A stretch of DNA of 64,000 bases from Chelatococcus asaccharovorans (GTDB lineage: Bacteria > Pseudomonadota > Alphaproteobacteria > Rhizobiales > Beijerinckiaceae): assembly GCF_003201475.1 (NCBI RefSeq), contig NZ_QJJK01000017.1, positions 62,001 through 126,000 on the forward strand. The letters run 5' to 3'. Shown here in pieces: positions 35,339 through 45,279 of this stretch. The stretch's first letter is position 1, and each line of letters begins with the position of its first letter. The notes under the pieces were generated by a model that was not told where the DNA came from, searched no databases, and worked only from the letters and a program-made list of their open reading frames with translations. The translations under genes and the position numbers were made by a program.

Positions 35339-36829
35339 ATGGTGGCGGCCTTGGGCAGCGTGGAAGCCCTCGATACGGGTTTGACGCTCTACAACACGTT
35401 GACGCGGGCGAAGGAGGCGTTCGCCCCCATCGACCCGACCAACGTGCGGCTCTATGTCTGCGGCCCGACGGTCTATGATTACGCCCATATCGGCAATGCC
35501 CGCCCCGTCATCGTTTTCGATCTCCTGTTCCGCCTCCTGCGCCATCACTACGGCGCCGATCGTGTCACCTATGTCCGCAACATCACGGATGTGGACGACA
35601 AGATTAATGCGCGCGCCGCCCGCGACTACCCTGACCTGCCGCTGAACGCGGCCATCGCCAGGGTCACGGCGCTGACCGAGGATCAGTTTCATCGCGATAT
35701 CGCAGCCCTCGGCGTGCTGCCTCCCACCGAGGAGCCGCGCGCCACGGCCTATATCCCGGAGATGCGCGCCCTCATCGAGCGGTTGATCGCGCGCGAGGTC
35801 GCCTATGTCGCCGAGGACCACGTGCTCTTTGCCGTCTCGGCGATGGAGCGGCGGCCGAAAGCCCCGCGCTACGGCGCGCTCGCCCGGCGCTCGCTCGACG
35901 AGATGCTGGCGGGTGCCCGCGTCGATGTGGCGCCCTACAAGCGCGACCCGATGGATTTCGTGCTGTGGAAGCCGTCGAAACCCGGCGAGCCCGGCTGGGA
36001 CAGCCCCGGCGGCATTACCGTCCCGGGGCGCCCGGGCTGGCATATCGAATGCTCGGCCATGTCGATGGCGAGGCTGCTCACCCCCTTTGGCGGCGGTCTC
36101 ACCTGCGACGATCCGGCCAAGAACACCTTCGACATCCACGGCGGCGGCATCGATCTCGTCTTCCCTCACCATGAGAACGAGATCGCCCAGTCCTGCTGCG
36201 CCTTCGACAGCGGCCGCATGGCCAATGTCTGGATGCACAACGGCTTCCTGATGGTCGAGGGCGAGAAGATGTCGAAGTCGCTCGGCAACTTCATCACCAT
36301 CAACCAGCTCCTGGAGACGGAGAGCTTCGGCGGCCGGCCGTGGCCCGGCGCCGTGCTGCGTTTCGCGATGCTCAAGACCCATTATCGCCAACCGATCGAC
36401 TGGACGGTCAAGGCGCTCGAGGAAAGCGAGGCCGTGCTCACCGAATGGTGGCAGGCGAGCCGGGGAAACCGGCCGGCGGATCGTGTGCCCGAAGAGGTGG
36501 TCGCCGCGCTGAACGACGACCTCAACATGGCCGAGGTCGTCGCGAGCCTGCATCGGATGAAGCGCGCCGGGCAGTTTGAGGACATGAAGGCGGCGCTGCG
36601 TTTCCTCGGCTTCGAGCGCATCATCGAGGCGATGATCGCCATCCGTGGCGAGGCGACCGCGGCGATCCACAACGACCCCGAGGTGCAAGAGCTTCTTGCG
36701 GAACGCTCCGCCGCGCGCTCTGCCAAGAACTGGGCCGAATCCGACCGCATCCGCGACGCGCTCGCGGCCAAGGGCGTGGTCGTCAAGGACAACAAGGACG
36801 GCACCTATACGCTGGAGGCAAAACACTGA
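35339..36829 (+). CDS. cysS: Cysteinyl-tRNA synthetase
   Basis: The ATG at 35339 follows AGGAGAGGG with good spacing and gives 496 residues. Class I motifs are [16 protein letters not shown] (HIGH with the zinc Cys) and [11 protein letters not shown] (KMSKS). Other zinc ligands are in [10 protein letters not shown] and the [15 protein letters not shown] block. The C-terminal anticodon region has [20 protein letters not shown]. It charges tRNA-Cys. The stop overlaps the ATG of the downstream acetyltransferase by one base (TGATG), so cysS, the GNAT gene and cimA form one operon. Confidence 0.97.
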   Translation: MVAALGSVEALDTGLTLYNTLTRAKEAFAPIDPTNVRLYVCGPTVYDYAHIGNARPVIVFDLLFRLLRHHYGADRVTYVRNITDVDDKINARAARDYPDLPLNAAIARVTALTEDQFHRDIAALGVLPPTEEPRATAYIPEMRALIERLIAREVAYVAEDHVLFAVSAMERRPKAPRYGALARRSLDEMLAGARVDVAPYKRDPMDFVLWKPSKPGEPGWDSPGGITVPGRPGWHIECSAMSMARLLTPFGGGLTCDDPAKNTFDIHGGGIDLVFPHHENEIAQSCCAFDSGRMANVWMHNGFLMVEGEKMSKSLGNFITINQLLETESFGGRPWPGAVLRFAMLKTHYRQPIDWTVKALEESEAVLTEWWQASRGNRPADRVPEEVVAALNDDLNMAEVVASLHRMKRAGQFEDMKAALRFLGFERIIEAMIAIRGEATAAIHNDPEVQELLAERSAARSAKNWAESDRIRDALAAKGVVVKDNKDGTYTLEAKH

Positions 36830-37332
36830 TGGGCAAGACCATACCTGCTCCCGCATTGCGGCCGTTCCTGCCGTCCGATCTCGCCGTTGTCGCGGCGATC
36901 TTCCAGGACAGCATCGAGGAACTGACCGAGGACGACTATAGCGAGGCGCAACGCGCCGCCTGGGCCGAGAGGGCCGACGGGCAGGAATTCGCGGCGCGCC
37001 TCACCGCGGCCCTCACGCTGGTGGCGACCATTGATGGCTCCGTCGTCGGCTTCGCCTCGCTCAAGGACAACACGCATATCGACATGCTCTATGTGCACCC
37101 CGGCTTTGCCCGGCAGGGTGTCGCCACCTTGCTCTGTGACGCCGTCGAGAAGCTCGCCGTCGGGCGCGGCGCCACGGCGCTTACGGTCGACGCGAGCGAC
37201 ACCGCCCGGCCCTTCTTCGACGGCAGGGGGTATCAGGGCGAGAGCCGTAATACGGTGTCCGTGGGCGAGGAATGGCTCGGCAATACCACCATGAAGAAGA
37301 CCTTCGCCGCGTCTGATGGATCGCGCGCATGA
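36829..37332 (+). CDS. GNAT-family N-acetyltransferase
   Basis: A 167-residue GNAT domain. ALRPFLPSDLAVVAAIFQDS is the first strand-helix, VVGFASLKDNTHIDMLYVHP the central strand, GFARQGVATLLCDAVEKLAV the acetyl-CoA pyrophosphate-binding loop (R-x-G-V/I-A), and LTVDASDTARPFFDGRGYQG the C-terminal part. The acceptor is unknown. It is coupled to cysS (one-base overlap) and cimA (four-base overlap), an arrangement also seen in other Hyphomicrobiales, which suggests a conserved housekeeping role. Confidence 0.9.
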   Translation: MGKTIPAPALRPFLPSDLAVVAAIFQDSIEELTEDDYSEAQRAAWAERADGQEFAARLTAALTLVATIDGSVVGFASLKDNTHIDMLYVHPGFARQGVATLLCDAVEKLAVGRGATALTVDASDTARPFFDGRGYQGESRNTVSVGEEWLGNTTMKKTFAASDGSRA

Positions 37333-38933
37333 CGAGCCCCAGTGATGGCCGCGAGCGCCTCTATCTCTACGACACCACACTGCGCGATGGTGCGCAGACC
37401 ACCGAGGTCAATTTCTCGCTGGCCGACAAGCAGCTGATCGCCCGCATGCTTGACGAACTCGGGATCGACTATGTCGAGGGCGGCTATCCCGGCGCCAATC
37501 CGCTCGATACGGAGTTCTTTGCCGAGAAGGCCACCAGGAAGGCGCATTTTGCCGCCTTCGGCATGACCAAGCGCGCCGGCCGCTCGGCTGCGAATGATCC
37601 CGGCGTCGCCGGACTGCTGGGCTCGGCGGCGGACGTGATCTGCTTCGTCGCCAAGTCCTGGGACGAGCAGGTGAAGGTCGCGCTCGAAATCAGCCTGGAC
37701 GACAACCTCGCCGGCATCCGCGAGAGCCTGCTGGCGGCCCGCGACAGCGGCCGGGAGGCCATGCTCGACTGCGAGCATTTCTTCGATGGCTACAAGGCCA
37801 ATCCCGCCTATGCGCTCGCCTGCGTCAAAGCGGCCTATGAGGCCGGCGCCCGCTGGATCGTGCTCTGCGACACCAACGGCGGCACGCTGCCGGACGAGGT
37901 CGAGGCCATCGTCCGCGAGGTCGCGCGGGATGTTCCCGGGGACCATCTCGGCATCCACGCCCATGACGATACCGGCTGTGCGGTGGCCAATTCGCTCGCC
38001 GCGGTGCGCGCCGGCGCCCGCCAGATCCAGGGCACGCTCAACGGGCTCGGCGAGCGCTGCGGCAACGCCAATCTCGTCAGCCTCATCCCGACGCTCGCCC
38101 TGAAATCGCCCTATGCGGACATGTTCGCGATCGGCGTTGACGCGGAGGGCCTGCGCGGCCTGACGCCGCTGTCGCGGGCGCTCGACGAGATCCTGAACCG
38201 GGCGCCGAACCGCCACGCCCCCTATGTCGGCGCCAGCGCCTTCGCGACCAAGGCCGGTATCCATGCCTCTGCGCTGCTGAAGGACCCGCACAGCTACGAG
38301 CATGTGGAGCCCGAGACGGTGGGCAACCAGCGGCAACTCCTCGTCTCGGACCAGGCCGGGCGCTCCAATCTCATCGCCGGCCTCGCGCGTGTCGGAATAG
38401 CCGTCGACAAGGACGATCGCCGGCTGACGCGGCTCCTTGCGGTGGTGAAGGAAAAGGAGGCGCAGGGCTATGCCTATGAGGCGGCGGACGCCTCGTTCTT
38501 CCTGTTGGCGAAGGGCGTGCTCGGCGGCGTGCCGACCTTCTTCAATGTCGATCGCTTCAGCGTCAATGTGGAGCGGCGCTACAATGCGGTGGGCGAACTC
38601 ACCACCGTCGCCGAGGCCATCGTCAAGGTCGAGGTCGACGGGGAGGTGATGATCTCCGCGGCCGAAGGCAACGGTCCGGTGAACGCGCTCGATGTCGCCT
38701 TGCGCAAGGATCTCGGCAAGTATCAGAGGTTCATCGAGGGTATCCATCTCACCGACTTCAAGGTGCGCGTCTTCCAGGGCGGCACGGATGCCGTCACCCG
38801 CGTGCTCGTGGAATTCGCCGATGAAACCGGCGCGCGCTGGTGCACGGTGGGCGTCTCGCCCAATATCATCGATGCCTCATTCCAGGCGCTCAACGACTCC
38901 ATCATCTACAAGCTGGTGACGAGCGGGGCGTAA
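37329..38933 (+). CDS. cimA: (R)-citramalate synthase CimA
   Basis: A 534-residue enzyme of the isopropylmalate synthase family. It condenses pyruvate and acetyl-CoA to citramalate for threonine-independent isoleucine synthesis. YLYDTTLRDGAQTTEVNFSL is the metal and substrate-binding N-terminus (the RDGAQT... form typical of CimA/LeuA-like TIGR00977 proteins), LCDTNGGTLPDEVEAIVREV follows, and GIHAHDDTGCAVANSLAAV has the metal-binding His residues. TLNGLGERCGNANL is the second signature, and a C-terminal LeuA dimer/regulatory domain (from ~residue 385) is present. It is the last gene of the cysS operon. Confidence 0.93.
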   Translation: MTSPSDGRERLYLYDTTLRDGAQTTEVNFSLADKQLIARMLDELGIDYVEGGYPGANPLDTEFFAEKATRKAHFAAFGMTKRAGRSAANDPGVAGLLGSAADVICFVAKSWDEQVKVALEISLDDNLAGIRESLLAARDSGREAMLDCEHFFDGYKANPAYALACVKAAYEAGARWIVLCDTNGGTLPDEVEAIVREVARDVPGDHLGIHAHDDTGCAVANSLAAVRAGARQIQGTLNGLGERCGNANLVSLIPTLALKSPYADMFAIGVDAEGLRGLTPLSRALDEILNRAPNRHAPYVGASAFATKAGIHASALLKDPHSYEHVEPETVGNQRQLLVSDQAGRSNLIAGLARVGIAVDKDDRRLTRLLAVVKEKEAQGYAYEAADASFFLLAKGVLGGVPTFFNVDRFSVNVERRYNAVGELTTVAEAIVKVEVDGEVMISAAEGNGPVNALDVALRKDLGKYQRFIEGIHLTDFKVRVFQGGTDAVTRVLVEFADETGARWCTVGVSPNIIDASFQALNDSIIYKLVTSGA

Positions 38934-38990
38934 GGGGCCTGCTTACCCCCGCTCCGCCGCCGGATATGACGCGGAAAGCGCCGCCGCTGA

Positions 38991-39216
38991 TCCCTCCCTC
39001 TTTGGGGAGGGTGGCCTCGCGCCAGCGAGGACGGGTGGGGTTACGAGGCCCGGGACCGCCATCTCAGTTGATGAACTTGCTCGTCCATTCTCGAGCGGAG
39101 CAGGTCCGGAACAGACGGACTTGCTCTATGCAGATGTTGACTGACACCCTGCGGGGCTGCATCGGGGCGCACCCCACCCGGCGCCTTTGGCGCCACCCTC
39201 CCCAGAGGGGAGGGAT
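38991..39216. repeat. Long imperfect inverted repeat enclosing dispersed repeat copy 4
   Basis: The left arm (38991-39041) reads CCCTCCCTCTTTGGGGAGGG, then GTGGC and GACGGGTGGGG. The right arm (39168-39216) is its approximate reverse complement, with CCCCACCCGGCG and then GCCACCCTCCCCAGAGGGG. Small hairpins (CTCGCGCCAGCGAG, GGCGCCTTTGGCGCC) decorate both arms. Repeat copy 4 lies in the spacer. It sits between convergent cimA and the LOG gene. Confidence 0.7.
39061..39128 (-). repeat. Dispersed intergenic repeat, copy 4 (inverted, partial)
   Basis: Read on the minus strand it begins AGAGCAAGTCCGTCTGTTCC and contains GACGAGCAAGTTCATCAACT. It aligns with the first two thirds of the copies at 6607 and 60437. 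It is nested inside a longer inverted repeat. Confidence 0.7.
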
Positions 39217-39269
39217 CCGCGAGGCGTCCAACAGCTTGCCTCGCTTGTACTGAAAATGCCGGCCATCGC

Positions 39270-39866
39270 TCAGAACTGCGTGACGATTGTGGCGTCCGCC
39301 CGCGGCGGCTTGGCCGATACGGCCGCCTCGATCTGCGCGATGGCCTCGTGCGCGTGGTCGGCAACGAGATAGCCCACCTCGAGGCCTGGCCGGATGAAGC
39401 CCAACTGGCTCATATGCGCGAACAAGTCGAGCAGGGGCTGCCAGAAGTTCTGCGTGTTCAGGAGCAGGATCGGCTTGGAATGGCGGCCAAGCTGTGACCA
39501 CGTCAACTGCTCGACGAGTTCTTCAAGCGTGCCGATGCCGCCGGGCAAGGCGATGAAGGCGTCCGCGCGCTCGTACATGATCTGCTTGCGCGAATGCATG
39601 TCCGGCACCACGATCGTCTCCTGGGCCTCCTCCAGCAGGATCTCGCGATCCTTGAGGAACGTCGGGATGACACCCGTCACTTCGCCGCCGGCTTCGAGCA
39701 CAGCGCGCGCGACAGTGCCCATGAGGCCGATATTGCCGCCCCCATAGATCAGCCGGATGCCCGCCGCCGCCATTGCCTGCCCGAGCGCGGTGGCTTCGGC
39801 AGTGAAGGTGGGATCATTTCCGGAGGCTGAGCCGCAGTAAACACAGATTGAGCGAATAGTCGTCAT
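39270..39866 (-). CDS. LOG family protein (TIGR00730 Rossmann fold)
   Basis: With the ATG at 39866 it has 198 residues. SICVYCGSASGNDPTF is the N-terminal signature, LIYGGGNIGLMGTVARAVLE the nucleotide-binding region, DMHSRKQIMYERADAFIALP contains the conserved R/K, and PGGIGTLEELVEQLTWSQLG is the diagnostic LOG motif. Members are nucleoside 5'-monophosphate phosphoribohydrolases that release bases such as cytokinins, and bacterial ones likely act in nucleotide turnover. The frame is open 45 bases upstream to 39911. It is monocistronic. Confidence 0.93.
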   Translation of the reverse strand: MTTIRSICVYCGSASGNDPTFTAEATALGQAMAAAGIRLIYGGGNIGLMGTVARAVLEAGGEVTGVIPTFLKDREILLEEAQETIVVPDMHSRKQIMYERADAFIALPGGIGTLEELVEQLTWSQLGRHSKPILLLNTQNFWQPLLDLFAHMSQLGFIRPGLEVGYLVADHAHEAIAQIEAAVSAKPPRADATIVTQF

Positions 39867-40108
39867 ATCAACGGATGTGGCCGCCGCCGCGACAGTCGTC
39901 AAGCCCATCAAGGCCAGATCGCCCCGAGAGCGCCCATGGAACCGCCGCGAATGGCGATTAAGGTGTTTTTTTCGCCACGTGAATGGAATAATCGGTCTGC
40001 CGCCACAAGAAAGTCATTATGCATGGGGCCGCGCTCTGGAAGCCGCCTATGTAAATGGATAGCGTCGTTATAGAGGGTCATACAAAGGGTCGGGGGTTCA
40101 GGAACAGC

Positions 40109-41449
40109 ATGGTGCGCTCTCGCGGGATACAGGTTGCAGTCGCCATCGCCGCCGCGGCGGTCCTGGCGGTGCTCATCTATGTCTGGGGCGTGCCGCGCCA
40201 AGCGGTTGAACCGACCACGCCTGCGCCGGTGGCTTCGGCTCCTGCCGCGCCGCCCCCGGCCGCAGCGCCCGCTCCGGCGGCGGGGAGCCCGGCCCCGACA
40301 GGACAGGTCGGCACGCCTCAGTCTGGCGCCGCCAGTGCGCCACAACCGGCGACCGCGCCGTCGCCGCGTCCGGCAGCCACCACCTTGTCCTTCGATGTCG
40401 TCCGCGTCGAGCCGGATGGCTCCTCGGTGGTGGCCGGGCGTGCGCCTCCGGGCTCCAAGGTCGAGCTCCTGCGCAATGGCCAGCCGCTCAGCGAGGCGAT
40501 CGCCGACGCAACCGGCGCCTTCGCGATGGTGCCGCCTGCGCTGGAGCCGGGCACCCACGAGCTTTCGCTCCGCTGCTTGGTCGACGGCAAGGAACTGCAA
40601 TCCGGAGATGTCGTATCGGTCGTGGTGGCGAATGATCGCAAGACCGCGCCGTTGGTCGCCCTGCTATCGCCGAACAGGCCGGCCCAGATCCTGTCGCGGC
40701 CGGGTGAGCAGGCCCAGGTCGCAACCGCGGCCGCCGCGCAGACCGGCGGCGCCGCCATTCCGCCCGCGGCAAGTCCGCCCTCCGCAAGTCCGCCCTCCGC
40801 AAGTCCGTCGGCGTCAGCCCCGCAGCCGACGGCCGGAGCCCCTGCCGCGCCAGGGCCGGCCGCTGCGCGAAGCGCCGTCGTCGTGGATGCGGTCGAAGCC
40901 GAGGAGGGGCGCATGTTCGTGTCCGGCCGCGCGGCACCGGCTGCGACGGTACGCCTCTATCTCAACGACAGCTATGTGGCCTCGGCCGTCACAGGTCCTG
41001 ACGGCAGGCTCTCCTTCACCATCGAACGCGGTCTGGCGCCCGGCGAATATCGCATTCGCCTGGATGATGTCGAACCGTCGAACGGGGCCGTCAAATCGCG
41101 CGCCGAGGTGGCCTTTACGATGCCGGCTCCCGCCGTCGTCGGTGCGGTGCCGGCACCCGCCGGGCGGGGAGTGTCGGCGCCACCGGGCAGCAATACGCCT
41201 GCGGCGCAGCCGGCATCAGGCCGCATCGCGGCCGCGGACGCGCCTCCGGAAAACGCCTCGTCGTCGGCCGTCGTCATTCCGCAGGTCAATACGACGACCG
41301 TCGTGCGCGGCGACAATCTGTGGCGGATCAGCCGGCGTGTCTATGGGCGCGGGGCGCGCTACACCGTGATCTACGACGCCAACCAGAACCAGATCCGCAA
41401 TCACCACCTGATCTATCCCGGCCAGGTCTTCGTGCTGCCGCGGGGCTGA
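40109..41449 (+). CDS. Membrane-anchored LysM-domain protein with low-complexity linkers
   Basis: With the ATG at 40109 it has 446 residues. It has one N-terminal membrane helix (VAVAIAAAAVLAVLIYVWGV), a long Pro/Ala-rich linker, an Ig-like domain (about 110-190: SFDVVRVEPDGSSVVAGRAP), a second Pro/Ala/Ser linker with a 15-base tandem repeat (ASPPS units, 40765-40815), a second Ig-like domain (about 255-340), another linker and a C-terminal LysM (VRGDNLWRISRRVYGRGARY to PGQVFVLPRG). LysM binds peptidoglycan. The protein probably spans the periplasm and tethers membrane to wall. Confidence 0.85.
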   Translation: MVRSRGIQVAVAIAAAAVLAVLIYVWGVPRQAVEPTTPAPVASAPAAPPPAAAPAPAAGSPAPTGQVGTPQSGAASAPQPATAPSPRPAATTLSFDVVRVEPDGSSVVAGRAPPGSKVELLRNGQPLSEAIADATGAFAMVPPALEPGTHELSLRCLVDGKELQSGDVVSVVVANDRKTAPLVALLSPNRPAQILSRPGEQAQVATAAAAQTGGAAIPPAASPPSASPPSASPSASAPQPTAGAPAAPGPAAARSAVVVDAVEAEEGRMFVSGRAAPAATVRLYLNDSYVASAVTGPDGRLSFTIERGLAPGEYRIRLDDVEPSNGAVKSRAEVAFTMPAPAVVGAVPAPAGRGVSAPPGSNTPAAQPASGRIAAADAPPENASSSAVVIPQVNTTTVVRGDNLWRISRRVYGRGARYTVIYDANQNQIRNHHLIYPGQVFVLPRG

Positions 41450-41570
41450 AGGATCGGCGCGGGTCGGACGGCCGCCCAACGGCGCGTCGATGGCATGCGT
41501 CTTTCGGGGCTGCATGCGCCGGCCTTTGTCCCTATATAGGGGCCGGGCTTAATCTTTTGGATTGTCAATC

Positions 41571-43490
41571 ATGTTAGCGCCTACTGCCGGCGAGGCCGAT
41601 CAACGGCCCCAGTCGGGCAAACGTGCTTCTTCCGCCTTTGCGGCCACGGCGCAGCACCTCTGGCCCTATCTCTGGCCGCGTGATCGCGCGGACCTGCGCG
41701 TCCGCATCTATCTGGCAGTCGGCCTGCTTGTCGTGGCCAAACTTGTCACCATCCTGATGCCCTACAGCTTCAAATGGGCGATCGATGCGTTGACGCTCGA
41801 TTCCAAGGCTGCCGAGGCGGGTGAAGCGACGTCGCTGTGGGGCAGCGCGATCGCTTTAACGGCGCTCTACGGCATCCTGCGCATCGCCATGGCGGTGCTG
41901 ACCCAGGCACGCGACGGGCTGTTCGCCTCGGTCGCCATGAATGCGGTCCGGCGCCTCGCGTTGCAGACCTTCGAGCATATGCACCGGCTGTCGCTGCGCT
42001 TCCATCTCGAGCGCAAGACGGGCGGCCTGACGCGTGTGCTCGAACGCGGCCGCAATGGTATCGAGGAACTCGTCCGGCTGACAGTCCTGCAACTCCTGCC
42101 GACGATCCTCGAATTCGTGCTGGTCGTCGGCATTCTCTGGTGGCAGTTCGACTGGCGGTTTGCCGCCGTCGTCGTGGTGATGATCGCCTGCTACCTCTTC
42201 TACACCTATAAGGCGACGCAGTGGCGCATCAACATCCGCCGCCGCATGAACGACTCCGATTCCGACGCCAATACGAAGGCGATCGACTCGCTCCTCAACT
42301 ACGAGACGGTCAAATATTTCGGCGCCGAAAAACGTGAGACCGCGCGCTACGACGTCTCCATGGAGCGCTACGAGCGCGCCAGCACGCAGACCTACACGTC
42401 GCTCGCCGTGCTCAATGCGGGGCAGGCGACGATCTTCACCATCGGCCTGACGATCGTGATGGTTCTGGCTGCGATCGACGTGAAGCAGGGCCAGGCAACC
42501 ATCGGCGATTTCGTGATGGTCAACGCCATGCTGATCCAGCTCTATATGCCACTCAATTTCATGGGCATGCTGTACCGCGAGATCAAACAGGCGCTGATCG
42601 ACATCGGAGAAATCTTCGAGATCCTGTCCCGCAGCCCCGAGATCCAGGACGTTCCGGGCGCGCCGCCCCTCGTCGTCAGCAAGGGCGAGGTCACTTTCGA
42701 GGACGTGCATTTCGCTTATCATCCCGAACGGCCGATCCTGCAGGGCGTGTCGTTCAGCATCCCGGCCGGGCACACCGTGGCGATCGTCGGCTCGTCCGGC
42801 GCCGGCAAGTCTACGCTGTCGCGTCTTCTGTTCCGCTTCTATGCGCCTTCCAAGGGCCGCATCCTCATCGATGGCCAGGACATCGCCGCGATCCAGCAGA
42901 CGTCGCTGCGTGCGGCGATCGGCATGGTTCCGCAGGATACGGTGCTGTTCAACGACACCATCGGCTACAACATCCGCTACGGTCGCTGGGACGCGACGGA
43001 GGAGGAGGTCATCGCCGCCGCGCGCGACGCACGGATCGATGGCTTCATCCGCAGTCTGCCGGAAGGCTACGACACGTCGGTCGGCGAACGCGGGCTGAAG
43101 CTGTCCGGCGGCGAGAAGCAGCGCGTGGCCATCGCCCGCACGATTCTCAAGGCACCGCCTATTCTTGTGCTGGATGAGGCGACATCCGCTTTGGACAGCT
43201 TCACCGAGCGCGACATCCAGTCAGCGCTGGAGCGGGTGAGCCGGGGGCGTGCGACGCTGGTCATTGCCCATCGCCTCTCGACGATCGTCGCCGCCGACGA
43301 GATCCTGGTGCTTGACCAGGGCCGCATCGTCGAGCGTGGCTGTCATCTCGACCTGCTCGCCAGGGATGGCCTCTATGCCGCGCTGTGGAACCAGCAGCGC
43401 GAGGCGGATGAGGCGCGCGAACGGTTGAAACGCGTGTCGGATGCCGAGGCGAGGGAGGTCGCCGAGGGCCTGTCCGTGTCGCAGGTGTGA
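41571..43490 (+). CDS. Atm1-type ABC exporter (heavy-metal/glutathione conjugate exporter)
   Basis: A half-transporter of 639 residues from the ATG at 41571 (an in-frame TTG at 41562 is an alternative). The six-helix membrane domain (residues ~50-330) contains FHLERKTGGLTRVLERGRNG and NYETVKYFGAEKRETARYD, hallmarks of the Atm1/ABCB7 family. The ATPase has Walker A GSSGAGKST, the Q-loop in MVPQDTVLFND, signature LSGGEKQR, Walker B ILVLDEATSALD and the H-loop IAHRLSTI. Family members export glutathione-bound metals or sulfur compounds linked to iron-sulfur assembly. Confidence 0.94.
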   Translation: MLAPTAGEADQRPQSGKRASSAFAATAQHLWPYLWPRDRADLRVRIYLAVGLLVVAKLVTILMPYSFKWAIDALTLDSKAAEAGEATSLWGSAIALTALYGILRIAMAVLTQARDGLFASVAMNAVRRLALQTFEHMHRLSLRFHLERKTGGLTRVLERGRNGIEELVRLTVLQLLPTILEFVLVVGILWWQFDWRFAAVVVVMIACYLFYTYKATQWRINIRRRMNDSDSDANTKAIDSLLNYETVKYFGAEKRETARYDVSMERYERASTQTYTSLAVLNAGQATIFTIGLTIVMVLAAIDVKQGQATIGDFVMVNAMLIQLYMPLNFMGMLYREIKQALIDIGEIFEILSRSPEIQDVPGAPPLVVSKGEVTFEDVHFAYHPERPILQGVSFSIPAGHTVAIVGSSGAGKSTLSRLLFRFYAPSKGRILIDGQDIAAIQQTSLRAAIGMVPQDTVLFNDTIGYNIRYGRWDATEEEVIAAARDARIDGFIRSLPEGYDTSVGERGLKLSGGEKQRVAIARTILKAPPILVLDEATSALDSFTERDIQSALERVSRGRATLVIAHRLSTIVAADEILVLDQGRIVERGCHLDLLARDGLYAALWNQQREADEARERLKRVSDAEAREVAEGLSVSQV

Positions 43491-43666
43491 CGCTGTGGGG
43501 CTGATCCTTTGGATTGCCGCGCGATGCCGGTTCCCCCCGCGCTGCCGGATGGACTAATGTGAGCGCATCGCCTGGTCATCTGATGCTTGCTCCTCGGGGG
43601 CAAGCGGCCGCGAATTGCGGTTTCGCCCGGCCAGTGTGATAAAGCGCGCGAACTGGAGAATTGCCC

Positions 43667-44365
43667 TTGTCCGTCTACGATTCGATCCGCAGCGGGCTCG
43701 CGCCCATCCACAAGGAAGGGTATCCCTTCATCGCCATCGCGGCGGTCGCCTCACTCGTGCTCGGGCATCTGTGGACGCCCTTCGGCTGGATAGGGGCACT
43801 GATCACGCTCTGGATCTGCTACTTCTTCCGGGATCCTGAGCGGGTCACGCCGGTCATGGAAGGGCTCGTCATCGCGCCGGCGGACGGGCGTGTCAGCGCC
43901 ATCGCCACCGTGCTGCCGCCCGCTGAACTCGGCCTGTCCGAAGTGCCGATGACGCGTGTCTCGATCTTCATGAACGTGTTCGATTGCCATGTGAACCGCA
44001 GCCCCCTGGACGGGCGCATCGAGCGCATCGTCTATACGCCGGGCATCTTCATCAATGCCGATCTCGACAAGGCGAGCGAGGACAACGAGCGCAACGGTCT
44101 CGTCATTTCCCACGGCGACCTGCGCATCGGCGTGGTGCAGATCGCCGGCCTCGTCGCGCGGCGCATCGTCTCCTTCGTGCGCGAGGGCGACACGCTGGCC
44201 GCGGGGGAACGCTTCGGTCTCATCCGCTTCGGCTCGCGCGTCGACGTCTATCTGCCGCAGACGGTCGCCCCGCTCGTCGGCGTCGGCCAGCGGTCGGTTG
44301 CCGGCGAAACGGTCATCGCCGACCTGCGGACCAGCGGTGAGCCGCGCCACTATCGCCAGAGCTGA
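43667..44365 (+). CDS. psd: Phosphatidylserine decarboxylase (short, type II-like)
   Basis: It makes phosphatidylethanolamine. The TTG at 43667 has a GGAGA site seven bases upstream and gives 232 residues; a TTG at 43661 is too close to it. [20 protein letters not shown] and [20 protein letters not shown] are family motifs. The self-cleavage site is Gly-Ser in [11 protein letters not shown], where Ser becomes the pyruvoyl group. There is an N-terminal membrane segment ([13 protein letters not shown]). It is followed 47 bases later by pssA, so the two consecutive steps of the pathway are encoded together. Confidence 0.95.
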   Translation: MSVYDSIRSGLAPIHKEGYPFIAIAAVASLVLGHLWTPFGWIGALITLWICYFFRDPERVTPVMEGLVIAPADGRVSAIATVLPPAELGLSEVPMTRVSIFMNVFDCHVNRSPLDGRIERIVYTPGIFINADLDKASEDNERNGLVISHGDLRIGVVQIAGLVARRIVSFVREGDTLAAGERFGLIRFGSRVDVYLPQTVAPLVGVGQRSVAGETVIADLRTSGEPRHYRQS

Positions 44366-44412
44366 ATGTCCGCCCTTTTTGTCAGCGCGTGCCTGGAGAT
44401 TCTGCGAAGCCG

Positions 44413-45279
44413 ATGAGTGATCTGTTTCCGCCCTTTGCGCCGGATCCGGACGAGCCGAAGCGCCGGCTGTTCAAGCCAATCCCGCTGCGCCTGCTCGTAC
44501 CGAACCTGATCACGCTCCTCGCCTTGTGCCTGGGGCTGACGGCGATCCGCCTGGCGATCGAGGAGCGCCTCGAACTGGCCATCTTCGCGATCGCGGTGGC
44601 GGCGGTGCTCGACGGGCTGGACGGGCGCGTCGCACGCCTGCTCAAGGGGACGTCGCGCTTCGGCGCAGAGCTCGATTCCCTGTCGGACTTCGTCAATTTC
44701 GGCGTGGCCCCGCCGATGCTGCTCTATGTCTTCATCCTGCACGACATGCGGTCGCTCGGCTGGATCGCAGCGCTCGTCTTCGCCATCGCGGCCGCGCTGC
44801 GCCTGGCGCGATTCAATGTCATGCTCGACGATCCGAACCGGCCCGAATGGCAGAAGCAGTTCTTCGTCGGCATGGCCGCGCCGGCGGGCGCCGTCACGGT
44901 GATGCTGCCGCTCTATCTCAATTTCGTGGGTATTCCCGGCGGCGGGCTGCCGGCCCCCGTCGTCGGCGTCTACGTGGTCTTCATCGCCTTTCTGATGGTC
45001 AGCCGCATCCCGACGTTCTCGGGCAAGACCTTCGGCAGCCGCGTCCCGCGCGAGCTGGTGTTGCCGCTCTTCGTGCTGGTGGTCATGTTCGCGGCCCTCT
45101 TCGTCAGCTTCACTTTTGAAGTGCTGGCGGTCTCGACGCTTCTCTATCTCGGCGCCTTGCCTTTCGGCTTCATGCGTTACAAAGCCCTGGAGAAAGCGGA
45201 CAGGCTCGAGAAATCAGCGGTTCGCGCCAATAGCCCGAAGGCGCCGCCGGCGGCTGATGGTTCGCCGCCCGCCGTGTGA
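44413..45279 (+). CDS. pssA: CDP-diacylglycerol-serine O-phosphatidyltransferase
   Basis: With the ATG at 44413 (a GTG at 44389 is an alternative) it has 288 residues and about eight membrane helices. The CDP-alcohol phosphotransferase motif D-G-x2-A/G-R-x8-G-x3-D-x3-D is present as LDGRVARLLKGTSRFGAELD followed by SLSDFVNFG. It transfers phosphatidyl to serine, feeding the decarboxylase encoded just upstream. The C-terminal tail is Pro/Ala-rich and cytoplasmic. Confidence 0.95.
   Translation: MSDLFPPFAPDPDEPKRRLFKPIPLRLLVPNLITLLALCLGLTAIRLAIEERLELAIFAIAVAAVLDGLDGRVARLLKGTSRFGAELDSLSDFVNFGVAPPMLLYVFILHDMRSLGWIAALVFAIAAALRLARFNVMLDDPNRPEWQKQFFVGMAAPAGAVTVMLPLYLNFVGIPGGGLPAPVVGVYVVFIAFLMVSRIPTFSGKTFGSRVPRELVLPLFVLVVMFAALFVSFTFEVLAVSTLLYLGALPFGFMRYKALEKADRLEKSAVRANSPKAPPAADGSPPAV

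Noticed and set aside
35198-36856. 552-codon minus-strand frame across cysS
   Set aside because: It is a shadow of cysS. The product has no recognisable domain.
37233-38747. 504-codon minus-strand frame across cimA
   Set aside because: It is antisense to a clear citramalate synthase and has low-complexity composition.
40765-40815. 15-base tandem repeat in the LysM protein gene as a CRISPR-like or regulatory repeat
   Set aside because: It is in frame, encodes ASPPS units of a Pro/Ala/Ser linker and has no spacers.
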